From contig NZ_BSUM01000001.1 of NCBI RefSeq assembly GCF_030161595.1, forward strand, positions 1,922,001 to 1,986,000: DNA of 64,000 nt, in the 5' to 3' direction. Below the pieces are notes generated by a model. It did not search any database, was not told the DNA's origin, and saw only the letters and a list, made by a program, of their open reading frames with translations. This document shows positions 56,886 through 64,000 of this stretch, in pieces. Origin of the DNA: Litorihabitans aurantiacus. Its GTDB lineage: Bacteria > Actinomycetota > Actinomycetes > Actinomycetales > Beutenbergiaceae. Position 1 is the stretch's first letter, and each line of letters begins with the position of its first letter. Both the position numbers and the translations under genes were made by a program.

Positions 56886-57526
56886 ATGCGCCGCACCCTC
56901 TCCCTGACCGCCGCCGTCGCGGTCGCCACGCTCCTGGCCGCCTGCTCCTCGGGCAGCGGCGACACGACTCCCCGCCCAGCCCGTCGACCTCGGCGTCTCC
57001 GGGCGAGAGCGGCTCCGGCACCCCGGCGGGCGTCGGCATCGCCGGCGGGCGCGACGCCGACGACGACGTCGCCGACGAGTGCGCGGCCGGCGTCGGCGTC
57101 CAGATCGACGTCGGCGACCTCGACGAGGATCGCGAGGACGCCGTCGAGGACGCGATCTCCGCCATCGAGGGCGCGTGGTGCATCAGCGCCCAGACGCCGA
57201 TCACGGCGCGCGAGGCGCTCGACCTCATCGGCGTGAGCACCGAGGGCACCACCGAGTACGGCGACGCCGTGATCTGCCGCGTCGACGGCGTCCCCGCCGC
57301 CGACCTCGAGATCGCCAACCCCGAGGGTGGCAGCTACACCGAGGAGTGCGCCGGCATGCCTGCGGCGTTCGCCTACTGGGGCATGTGGGTCAAGACGGTG
57401 AACGGCCCGTGGGACTACGCCCAGGAGGGTGTCGATACCCAGCCGCTCGAGCAGGGTGAGCAGCTCGAGCTCCTCTTCACGCTCAACGGCGAGCCCACGA
57501 GCCCGGACGGCGGTTCCGCCGGCTGA
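56886..57526 (+). CDS. Secreted lipoprotein, possible DUF4430-like C-terminus, frame broken once
   Basis: About 213 residues. The signal peptide ends at a lipobox (LLAAC, Cys near residue 20). A C run near 56971 lacks one base; the next frame reads PSPSTSASPGESGSG and then the mature domain. WGMWVKTVNGPWDYAQEGVDTQP-like sequence near the end loosely resembles the transcobalamin-like DUF4430 domain, an uncertain match. TAGGCT six bases before the ATG suggests leaderless expression. It precedes the ECF transporter by 57 bases and may deliver its ligand. Confidence 0.75.
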
Positions 57527-57583
57527 CATGGGCGCACCCGCCCCCGCTCCACCCCCGGCCCCGCACCACACAGGGCCCGGATC

Positions 57584-59560
57584 GTGCGTCTGCGATCCGG
57601 GCCCGTGCGCGCCGCGGCGCTGCTCGCGCTCGCGTTCGTCCTGCTCCGCCTCCTCTACCAGGGCCTGTTCCGCGGCCTCGACCGCGGCGGCGTCGTGCTG
57701 GCCGACCTGCCCTCGTGGCGACTGCCCCACCCGATCGACCACGTCGTCCTGCTCGGTCCGGTCACGAGCCAGGGCATCCAGGCGGCGATCGTCAGCGCGC
57801 TGCCCGTCGCCGGGATCATCCTGGGATTCGGGGTCCTGAACGCCGTCGTCGACCTCTCCGCGGCGTGCGCCCGCGCCAGCCGGGGCGGCCCCCTGCGGTC
57901 CGTGGCGCAGGCGCTCGTCATCGCCTGGGCGACCTTCCCCGGGCTCGTCGGCAGCGTCACGGACGTGCGGCGCGCGCGCCGACTGCGGGGCGAGCGCGGG
58001 GCCGCGTCGCTGCTCGTGCCCGTGATGGAGCGGACGGTCGAGCGCGCCGTCGCCCTCGGGGCCTCGATGGAGGTGCGCGGGTTCGCGTCGGTCCGGTCGA
58101 GCAGCGGGGTCGCGTCGCCCCACCCTTCACCCGCCGTCCACCTCCACGGCGTCACCCTCGGGCACGACGACGCCTGGCACCTCCGCGCCGACCTCACCCT
58201 CGCGCGCGGCGGGCTCGTGCTCCTGACCGGGCCGACCGGGGGCGGGAAGTCCACGCTGCTGCGGGCGCTCAGCGGGCTGCACACCGCGGTCGACGGCGGA
58301 TCGCTCGCCGGCCGCGCGCACGTGCTCGGGCTCCCGCGCGACCTTCCGCCGCACGCGACGGCGTCGCTCGTCGGCGTCGTGGCGCAGCACCCGCGGCGCT
58401 CCTTCGTGGCCGAGACGGTGGCCGCCGAGATCGCGTTCGCCTCGGCGGTGCAGGGCGCCGACGACGCCGAGGTCGCGGCGCGGGTCGCTCGCGCCGCGAC
58501 GGGCCTGGGCATCACCGACCTGCTCGGGGCGGCGTGCGCGCACCTGTCCGCCGGCCAGTCCCACCTCGTCGCGATCGCGGCCGCCGTGGCGCACGACCCG
58601 GTGCTGCTGCTCGTGGACGAGCCGCTCGCCGACCTCGACCTCGCCTCCCGCACGCGGGTGGTCGCGGCGCTGCGCGACCTCGCGGCGGGCGGGACGACCG
58701 TGGTCGTCGCCGAGCACCGCACGGACGCGCTGCGCGAGGTCGCCGACGTCGTGCTGCGGGTCGAGGAGGGCGACGGCGGAGCGCGGGTCGTGCGCGAGGG
58801 CGCCGGCGGGGCGCCTGCGGACGCCCCGTCACCCCCCGCACCATCAACAACCCCGGCACCGCGCTCCCCCACCACCCACCCGCTGGTGCTCCACGTGGCG
58901 GACCTGACGCTCGCCGTCGGCGGCCGGACCCTGCTGACAGGCGGCGCGCTCGACGTCGCCGCGGGCGAGATCGTGGCCGTCGGCGGCGACGTCGGCTCGG
59001 GCAAGACGACGCTGCTGAACCGGCTCGCGCTGTCGGGCCGCGCGACCCCGGGCACGATCGAGGTGGGCGGCGTCGCGGTGGCGGCGCTCCGCCGTCGGGC
59101 GCGGCTGCGGGCCCTCGCGCTGGTGCCGGACGCCTCCGACGACCTGCTGTTCCGCCTGACCGTGGCGGAGGAGTGTGCGCGTGCCGATCGCCGGGCGGGG
59201 GCCGACGGCGGAGCCACGCTGACGAGGTTCCTCGCCTTCGCGGGGGTCGCGCCCGGTGTGGCCGACCGCCACCCGCGCGACCTCTCGGTCGGTCAGCGGC
59301 GACTGCTGGTGCTCGCGGTCCAGCTCGCCGCCGCGCCCCGCGTGCTCGCCGTGGACGAGCCGAGCCGGGGGCTCGACCCGGTGGCCGCCGCGGCCGTGCG
59401 GGAGGCGCTGCGCGCGGCGGCGGAGGCCGGGGCCGCCGTCGTGATCGCGACGCACGACGCCGCCTTCCTCGACCTGGCCGACCGGGTGCTCGTGCTGGCC
59501 GACGGGCGGCTGGAGGCCGACGCCGGACGGGCGCGCCCCGAGGCCGAGGTGGCGCCGTGA
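57584..59560 (+). CDS. ECF transporter: fused EcfT and two ATPase domains
   Basis: 658 residues. Residues 1-175 carry membrane helices and end in ALGASMEVRGFA, close to the Ala-Arg-Gly coupling motif of EcfT. Two ABC domains follow. The first has Walker A GPTGGGKST and LSAGQSHLVAIAAAV with VDEPLADLD; the second has GGDVGSGKTT and LSVGQRRLLVLAVQL with VDEPSRGLD. A Pro/Ser/Thr linker joins them near residue 420. The three core subunits are thus one chain. The GTG start has only a weak ribosome site. The S component follows with a four-base overlap. Confidence 0.88.
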   Translation: MRLRSGPVRAAALLALAFVLLRLLYQGLFRGLDRGGVVLADLPSWRLPHPIDHVVLLGPVTSQGIQAAIVSALPVAGIILGFGVLNAVVDLSAACARASRGGPLRSVAQALVIAWATFPGLVGSVTDVRRARRLRGERGAASLLVPVMERTVERAVALGASMEVRGFASVRSSSGVASPHPSPAVHLHGVTLGHDDAWHLRADLTLARGGLVLLTGPTGGGKSTLLRALSGLHTAVDGGSLAGRAHVLGLPRDLPPHATASLVGVVAQHPRRSFVAETVAAEIAFASAVQGADDAEVAARVARAATGLGITDLLGAACAHLSAGQSHLVAIAAAVAHDPVLLLVDEPLADLDLASRTRVVAALRDLAAGGTTVVVAEHRTDALREVADVVLRVEEGDGGARVVREGAGGAPADAPSPPAPSTTPAPRSPTTHPLVLHVADLTLAVGGRTLLTGGALDVAAGEIVAVGGDVGSGKTTLLNRLALSGRATPGTIEVGGVAVAALRRRARLRALALVPDASDDLLFRLTVAEECARADRRAGADGGATLTRFLAFAGVAPGVADRHPRDLSVGQRRLLVLAVQLAAAPRVLAVDEPSRGLDPVAAAAVREALRAAAEAGAAVVIATHDAAFLDLADRVLVLADGRLEADAGRARPEAEVAP

Positions 59561-60417
59561 CGCACGTGCAGCGGGTGTGCATCGCCGTCGCGAACCTGGT
59601 CGCCGCGGCGGCGTTCGCGTGGCCGCTGCTCGTGCCTGCCCTGCCCTCGCAGGCGCAGGCCGCGGCGCCGTGGGCGGCGCTGGGACTGGTGCCGATCGCC
59701 GTCGTGCTGGTGCTGGTCGCGCTCGATGCGAGCATCCGGTCGGCGACGACGCTCGCGATGCTCGGCACGCTCACCGCCGTCGGCGCGGCGGTACGGATCG
59801 CGGGGACGGGTGTCGGCGGGCTCGAGGCGGTGTTCGTCGTGCTGATCCTCGCGGGGCGCGCCTACGGGGCGCGGTTCGGCTTCCTGCTGGGGGTGCTGGT
59901 CATCGCGCTGAGCTCGATCGCGTCGGGCTTCGGACCGTGGACGCCGTTCCAGATGGTCGCGTGCGCGTGGGTGGGCGCGGGGGCGGGACTGCTGCCGGGC
60001 GGGCGACGACGGCGCGGGTCACCGGGCGCGACGCGCTCACCCGGGCGCGGCCAGCGGTGGCGCGAGGTCGCGCTGCTGGCGACGTACGGGGCACTGGCCT
60101 CCTACGCCTTCGGCGCGGTGATGAACCTGTGGTTCTGGCCGTTCGCCGTCGGGCCGGACACCTCCATCAGCTACGCGCCCGGGGCGCCGCTCGCGACCAA
60201 CCTCGGCTCGTTCCTCAGCTACACCCTGGTGACGTCGACGCTGACGTGGGACACCGTGCGGGCGGTGACCAGCGTGGTGGGGCTCGTCGTGGCGGGGCCG
60301 GCGGTGCTCGCCGCGCTGCGACGGGTGCGGCTCGGCCCGGGGAGCACGAGGGAGCGCCGTCGTGCGACGGCGCCCCCTCGGTCGCATCACAGCTCCCAGA
60401 AGACACCCATCTCGTAG
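59557..60417 (+). CDS. ECF transporter substrate-binding (S) component
   Basis: 286 residues. About six membrane helices (VCIAVANLVAAAAFAWPLLV, LVPIAVVLVLVALD and later) and the loop FGPWTPFQMVACAWVGAGAGLLP, typical of this S-component group. A basic loop (GRRRRGSPGATRSPGRGQRW) separates helices 4 and 5. The vitamin carried is not shown; the adjacent DUF4430-like lipoprotein and the nearby metH fragment hint at a cobalamin link, which is only inference. The tail overlaps the convergent LGFP gene by 31 bases. Confidence 0.88.
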   Translation: MTHVQRVCIAVANLVAAAAFAWPLLVPALPSQAQAAAPWAALGLVPIAVVLVLVALDASIRSATTLAMLGTLTAVGAAVRIAGTGVGGLEAVFVVLILAGRAYGARFGFLLGVLVIALSSIASGFGPWTPFQMVACAWVGAGAGLLPGGRRRRGSPGATRSPGRGQRWREVALLATYGALASYAFGAVMNLWFWPFAVGPDTSISYAPGAPLATNLGSFLSYTLVTSTLTWDTVRAVTSVVGLVVAGPAVLAALRRVRLGPGSTRERRRATAPPRSHHSSQKTPIS

Positions 60418-61337
60418 CGCGTCCCCGCCGGTCCGATGTGGATCCGGCCGCGCTCGAACACCTGCGACCACGTGCGGGTCGTCGTGTCGAAGAACTCGTT
60501 GCCCTTCGGGTAACCGAGCGAACCAGTGCCTCCGCCGCGCGCCGCGTGCGCCTCGAGGAACCCGCCCTTGACCGCCCAGCCCACGAGCCCGGTGTCGCAG
60601 CCCCAGCATCCGAGGGACGTGTACATGATGCCCCGCTCGAACCGCTGGTAGGCGTGGTCCAGACCCTGGATCTGGAGATTCCCGACGGGGTAGCCGATGT
60701 CGCTGGTCCCGCCCCCTCGCTGGGTGTAGTCGAACCCGCCCCAGCGGGAGTCGACCGGGAACGCGCCGCGCGGGCTGACGTAGATCTGTCCGCCCAGGAA
60801 CGGCTGGTACCAGTAGCCCGACGCCTGACGCACCTCGTTGCCGAGCGGGTAGCCGAGGGCTCCGGTGCCGCCGCCCGTGGCCGCGTGCACCGACCGGAAG
60901 GGGCTGGTGCCGCCTCGGACGACGGACGTGTTGACCACGGGGGTCCCGTCGGTCCGCTCCGCGTCGAGGCCGTAGATGACACCGCGCTCGAACTGCTGGT
61001 ACTGCCCGACCCCGGAGTATCCGGCGGTCTCGAACAAGAGCTGCTCGATGTCGTCGTACGTGCTCGTCGAGGTCGGGTAGCCGAGCACCCCTCGCCCACC
61101 GCCGAGCTGGAGGTGGGCGACGGAGAACGCCTTCTCGGGCGTCGCGGACGACCCCTGGACCGCGTGGGTGCCGAACGGGCTCGTGTACTGGTGCCCGTTC
61201 TCGATGACCCTCCAGCCGTAGCCGCTCGCATCCCAGGTGTAGGTGTCGGCCTGGGCGGCGGTGCCGAGGGATGCCGTCAGCGCGAGAGCGGCGACGGCGG
61301 TCGTGACGGTGCGCAGCGCGGAACGTGTGCGGCGCAT
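60387..61337 (-). CDS. Secreted LGFP-repeat protein 1
   Basis: 316 residues. The signal peptide RTVTTAVAALALTASLGTAAQA is cleaved after AQA. Then come a TYTWDASGYGWRVI opening and about five LGFP units of roughly 55 residues, each with GGGxGxLGYP, a YQxFERGxIY strand and an aromatic end. LGFP repeats are found in actinobacterial wall-associated proteins and are thought to bind the envelope. The start ATG shares a base with the stop of the upstream LGFP gene (TGATG), so the two are coupled. Confidence 0.88.
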   Translation of the reverse strand: MRRTRSALRTVTTAVAALALTASLGTAAQADTYTWDASGYGWRVIENGHQYTSPFGTHAVQGSSATPEKAFSVAHLQLGGGRGVLGYPTSTSTYDDIEQLLFETAGYSGVGQYQQFERGVIYGLDAERTDGTPVVNTSVVRGGTSPFRSVHAATGGGTGALGYPLGNEVRQASGYWYQPFLGGQIYVSPRGAFPVDSRWGGFDYTQRGGGTSDIGYPVGNLQIQGLDHAYQRFERGIMYTSLGCWGCDTGLVGWAVKGGFLEAHAARGGGTGSLGYPKGNEFFDTTTRTWSQVFERGRIHIGPAGTRYEMGVFWEL

Positions 61338-62325
61338 CAGGAGTCCACCGTCCGCAGCGCCTGACGGTCGCTCTGCAGCGCGAAGCCCTCGGTCCAGAAC
61401 TTCCCGGTGAAGTAGCGCGTCCCCCCGGGACCGATCTCGATGCGACCACGCTCGAAGACCTGGGTCCAGGTACGCGTCGAGGAGTTGTAGGTCTCGGCGG
61501 AACGCGGGTACCCCAGGGATCCGCTTCCGCCACCGCGAGCGGCGTGCGCGGAGATGAAGCCGCCCTTGACCGGCACGCCGATCGGCGGCAGGTCGCACGC
61601 GTAGCAGTCGGGCAGGGTGTAGAGGATTCCCCGCTCGAACCGCTGGTAGGCGTAGTGCGAACCCTGCACCACAAGATTGCCCGTCGGATAACCGATGGCG
61701 CTGCTTCCGCCGCCCATCTGGTTGTAGTCGTACCCGCCCCAGTACCAGTAGACCGGGAACGCCCCGGACGGGCTGACGTAGATGTCGCCGCTGAGGAACT
61801 CCTGGTACCAGTAGCCGGGGGCCTGCCTGACCTCGTTGCTGATGGGGTAGCTCAGGAATCCACCGCCTCCGCCGACCGAGTCGTGGACCGCCTTGAAAGG
61901 ACTCGAGCCACCCTTGACGACGAAGGTGCCCGAGGCGTCGACCTCGCCGTAGTAGTCGGTGACGCGCGAACCGTAGATCGCTCCACGCTCGAAGATCTGG
62001 TAGGCCCCGTCGAGGTCGTACCCGTAACCCTCGGCGATGTAGACCGATGTCGTCTGTCCGATCTGCGAGGACGTGGGGTACCCGACCGCCCCCGGCCGCC
62101 GCCCGCGGCGCGGTGGACCGCGGAGAAGGCGCGGGCCGGAGTCCCGTTCCCGCCCGTGACGGCGAAGGTTCCGCGTGGGCTGGTGTACTCGTGGCCGTCG
62201 GTGATTCCGCGCCACCCGTAGTTCGGACCGTCCCAGGTGTAGTTCTCTGCCTGGGCCGGAGCCCCGACGAAGAGCCCTGCGGCGAGTGCGAGGACGGCCG
62301 TGACCGCCACGCGAGTCGTTTTCAT
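61337..62325 (-). CDS. Secreted LGFP-repeat protein 2, frame broken once
   Basis: About 329 residues. Signal peptide TRVAVTAVLALAAGLFVGAPAQA, then NYTWDGPNYGWRGI and LGFP units ending RYFTGKFWTEGF. One base is missing near 62090 after AAGGGRG, where AVGYPTSSQIG resumes. It is a paralogue of LGFP protein 1, with the same TWD opening and final GPGGTRY block. The ATG at 62325 has GGGTGG upstream; an in-frame ATG at 62340 is possible. It is first of the coupled LGFP pair. Confidence 0.85.
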
Positions 62326-62570
62326 TTTCCACCCCGTCATAGATTTGGGCCGATGTTGACCCGGACTTCACGATAACTAAGGCGCGCGCTGGGCTGGTGG
62401 AGTGGAAAGGTCACAATTCGGACTCATCGGAGTCGAGATGGTTCAAGAGCCGCCAAGGTTCACCTGGGCGTCCGGCCATGTTGAGGCGCCAGTGGATGAA
62501 TTGACGCCGTTCGACATCGGACACCCCGGACCTCCGGGGTATCGCGGGCTCCCACAAGTGCCTCGCGGAG
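62326..62570. other. Gene-free segment of lower GC upstream of LGFP protein 2
   Basis: 245 bases with more A and T than the rest of the window (for example ACGATAACTAAGG). It holds the probable promoter of the LGFP pair. CCCCGGACCTCCGGGG near 62525 is a short hairpin. I see no supported gene and no recognisable insertion-sequence end. Confidence 0.5.
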
Positions 62571-62737
62571 CTAGACGGAGAAGTACTTCGCCTCGGGGTG
62601 GTGGAGCACGAACGCGTCGGTGGACTGCTCGGGGTGCAGCTGCAGCTCCACGCTCAGCTCGACGCCCAGCCGCTCCGGGCGCAGGAGCTCCACCACCTTG
62701 CGACGGTCCTCCATGTCCGGACACGCGGGGTCATCGC
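62571..62737 (-). pseudogene. metH: 3' fragment of cobalamin-dependent methionine synthase (metH)
   Basis: The last 55 or so codons of a MetH-type protein: DDPACPDMEDRRKVVELL, then VELQLHPEQSTDAF and the end HHPEAKYFSV with a TAG stop at 62571. These match the C-terminal reactivation domain of MetH. Upstream of about 62737 the sequence switches abruptly to a partial copy of the ECF S gene, so the rest of metH is absent. Confidence 0.8.
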
Positions 62738-62738
62738 C

Positions 62739-63239
62739 GTCGGGGCGGCCGTGCGGATCGCGGGGACGGGGGTCGGCGGGGTCGAGGCGGTGTCCGTCGT
62801 GCTGATCCTCGCGGGGCGCGCCTACGGGGCGCGGTTCGGCTTCCTGCTGGGGGTGCTGGTCATCGCGCTGAGCTCGATCGCATCGGGCTTCGGACCGTGG
62901 ACGCCGTTCCAGATGGTCGCGTGCGCGTGGGTCGGTGCGGTGATGAACCTGTGGTTCTGGCCGTTCGCCGTCGGGCCGGACACCTCCATCAGCTACGCGC
63001 CCGGGGCGCCGCTCGCGACCAACCTCGGCTCGTTCCTCAGCTACACCCTGGTGACGTCGACGCTGACGTGGGACACCGTGCGGGCGGTGACCAGCGTGGT
63101 GGGGCTCGTCGTGGCGGGGCCGGCGGTGCTCGCCGCGCTGCGACGGGTGCGGCTCGGCCCGGGGAGCACGAGGGAGCGCCGTCGTGCGACGGCGCCCCCT
63201 CGGTCGCATCACAGCTCCCAGAAGACACCCATCTCGTAG
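62739..63239 (+). pseudogene. Truncated ECF S-component copy
   Basis: It lacks the first quarter of the gene and the basic loop between helices 4 and 5 (WVGA joins directly to VMNLWFWPFAVG). The remainder, to the QKTPIS end, is identical in protein sequence to the full S component apart from a few residues at its 5' side. No start codon with a ribosome site is visible, so it is probably not expressed. Confidence 0.8.
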
Positions 63240-63512
63240 CGCGTCCCCGCCGGTCCGATGTGGATCCGGCCGCGCTCGAACACCTGCGACCACGTGCGGG
63301 TCGTCGTGTCGAAGAACTCGTTGCCCTTCGGGTAACCGAGCGAACCAGTGCCTCCGCCGCGCGCCGCGTGCGCCTCGAGGAAACCACCCCACCAGGAGTC
63401 GACCGGGAACGCGCCGCGCGGGCTGACGTAGATCTGTCCGCCCAGGAACGGCTGGAACCAGTAGCCCGACGCCTGACGCACCTCGTTGCCGAGCGGGTAG
63501 CCGAGGGCTCCG
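63209..63512 (-). pseudogene. Truncated LGFP-repeat copy
   Basis: The C-terminal part of LGFP protein 1 with one internal unit lost (VDSWWGGF joins FLEAHAARGGG). It ends in the same GVFWEL. Upstream of 63512 the sequence is unrelated to LGFP protein 1 (an AT-richer stretch to 63590), so no signal peptide or start remains. Confidence 0.8.
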
Positions 63513-63590
63513 CTACAGCTGGGGCGGCTGCGAACAGCCCCGCCAGAACTCACGCACTGAGTATTGCTCGCCGTTTCCGGCTCATCGGGC

Positions 63591-64000
63591 TTAACCCCAG
63601 AACTTGCCCATAACGTACCGGGTTCCGCCGGGACCGATCTCGATCCGACCACGCTCGAAGATCTGCGTCCACGTGCGGGTGCTCGAGTTGTAAGTCTCGT
63701 TCCATCGCGGATATCCGAGCGAGCCCGTGCCTCCACCCCGGGCGGCGTGAGCATCGATGAATCCGCCCCTGACCTCGATGCCTATCGGCGACGCGTCGCA
63801 CTCGTAGCAGGGCGGCACCGCGTACAGGATGCCTCGCTCGAACGTCTGGTACGCGTAGTGCGACCCCTGCTGGACGTGCCGCGCGGTCGGGTAGCCGAGC
63901 GGTCCGCTACCGCCACCCCTAGCCGTGTAGTTGAAACCGCCCCAGTTGTCGTAGACGGGGTAGGCGCCGCTCGGACTGACGTAGATGACGCCGAGCAGGA
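63591..64000 (-). CDS. LGFP-repeat protein 3, C-terminal part
   Basis: An open frame from the right edge to the TAA at 63591, 136 codons. It contains LGFP units (GGFNYTARGGGSGPLGYP, SHYAYQTFERGILYAVPPCYECD, AHAARGGGTGSLGYP) and ends IGPGGTRYVMGKFWG. It is closer to LGFP protein 2 than to protein 1 in its cysteine pair (CYECD versus CYACD). The 5' end with its signal peptide lies outside the window. Confidence 0.85.
   Translation of the reverse strand, partial: LLGVIYVSPSGAYPVYDNWGGFNYTARGGGSGPLGYPTARHVQQGSHYAYQTFERGILYAVPPCYECDASPIGIEVRGGFIDAHAARGGGTGSLGYPRWNETYNSSTRTWTQIFERGRIEIGPGGTRYVMGKFWG

Larger units (their letters stand above)
62731..63512. repeat. Mosaic duplicate of 59771-60864 (ECF S 3' part plus LGFP 3' part)
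   Basis: After a slightly diverged first 90 bases the copy is nearly identical to the original. Two blocks are missing: about 138 bases within the S gene (around 59976-60116 of the original) and about 171 bases, one LGFP unit, within the LGFP gene (around 60562-60739). Both losses keep the reading frame and both have short matching sequences at their ends. Confidence 0.85.

Noticed and set aside
62326-62570. An insertion-sequence remnant in the AT-richer segment
   Set aside because: No transposase fragment, terminal repeats or target duplication could be recognised, only lower GC and a short hairpin.
60387-64000. LGFP units as a CRISPR array or transposon
   Set aside because: The repeats are about 165 bases long, protein-coding and in frame, with variable identity and no spacers. 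No transposase or terminal inverted repeats were seen.

Overview
The window is about 64 kb of very GC-rich DNA. The gene set is typical of a Gram-positive actinobacterium, most likely of the order Micrococcales: coenzyme F420 genes, a mycothiol-type DsbA relative, a clpP1-clpP2 pair, an actinobacterial trigger factor with a Lys/Ala/Pro tail, LGFP-repeat surface proteins and many leaderless genes with TANNNT -10 boxes. No plasmid, phage, CRISPR or complete insertion sequence is visible, so it reads as chromosome.

Layout. 1-3.0 kb: start of cofE, an F420-dependent LLM oxidoreductase, lipA and lipB, with a 21-bp palindrome over the lipB promoter. 3.0-9.8 kb: a sugar-use island with a GH2 glycosidase, a LacI repressor and a binding protein plus two permeases, linked by matching LacI-type operators. 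9.8-14.8 kb: valS and a long-chain acyl-CoA synthetase. 14.8-19.7 kb: chorismate mutase, clpX, clpP2, clpP1 and tig, with a ClgR-like box before clpP1. 20.5-26.2 kb: two tRNAs, a peroxiredoxin, a cysteine leader peptide with attenuator followed by cysK and cysE, DNA repair genes (nei, ATL), a membrane protein and rpiB. 26.3-36.7 kb: pepO, a small anchored protein with a DsbA-like partner, a two-component system, a MarR/VOC/esterase module resembling quinone-stress MhqR systems, and pepN. 36.8-43.5 kb: malQ, mscS, an orphan EIIB, a truncated globin with tesB, and an SDR/SRPBCC fusion. 43.5-53.4 kb: two homologous pairs of GTPases around ettA and ssb. 53.5-57.5 kb: MarR/EamA pair, tRNA-Arg, glutamate dehydrogenase, a DUF1905 protein and a lipoprotein. 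57.6-64 kb: an ECF transporter whose T and two A subunits are one polypeptide, its S subunit, and a run of LGFP-repeat genes that includes a mosaic duplicated segment joined to a metH 3' fragment.

Eleven genes, including conserved ones such as clpX and cysK, are broken by single-base indels (eleven losses and one gain), nearly all in C or G runs. This looks like uncorrected sequencing error rather than gene decay, and I annotate these genes across the break. The mosaic duplication at 62.7-63.5 kb is different: its deletions are in frame and have short homologies at their ends, so it looks like real recombination between repeats or a strain-mixture assembly join.

The points most worth following up are the cysteine attenuator before cysK, the duplicated GTPase-pair module, the MhqR-like module with its double operator, the ECF/LGFP locus with its mosaic copy, and the repeated 48-bp intergenic palindrome.
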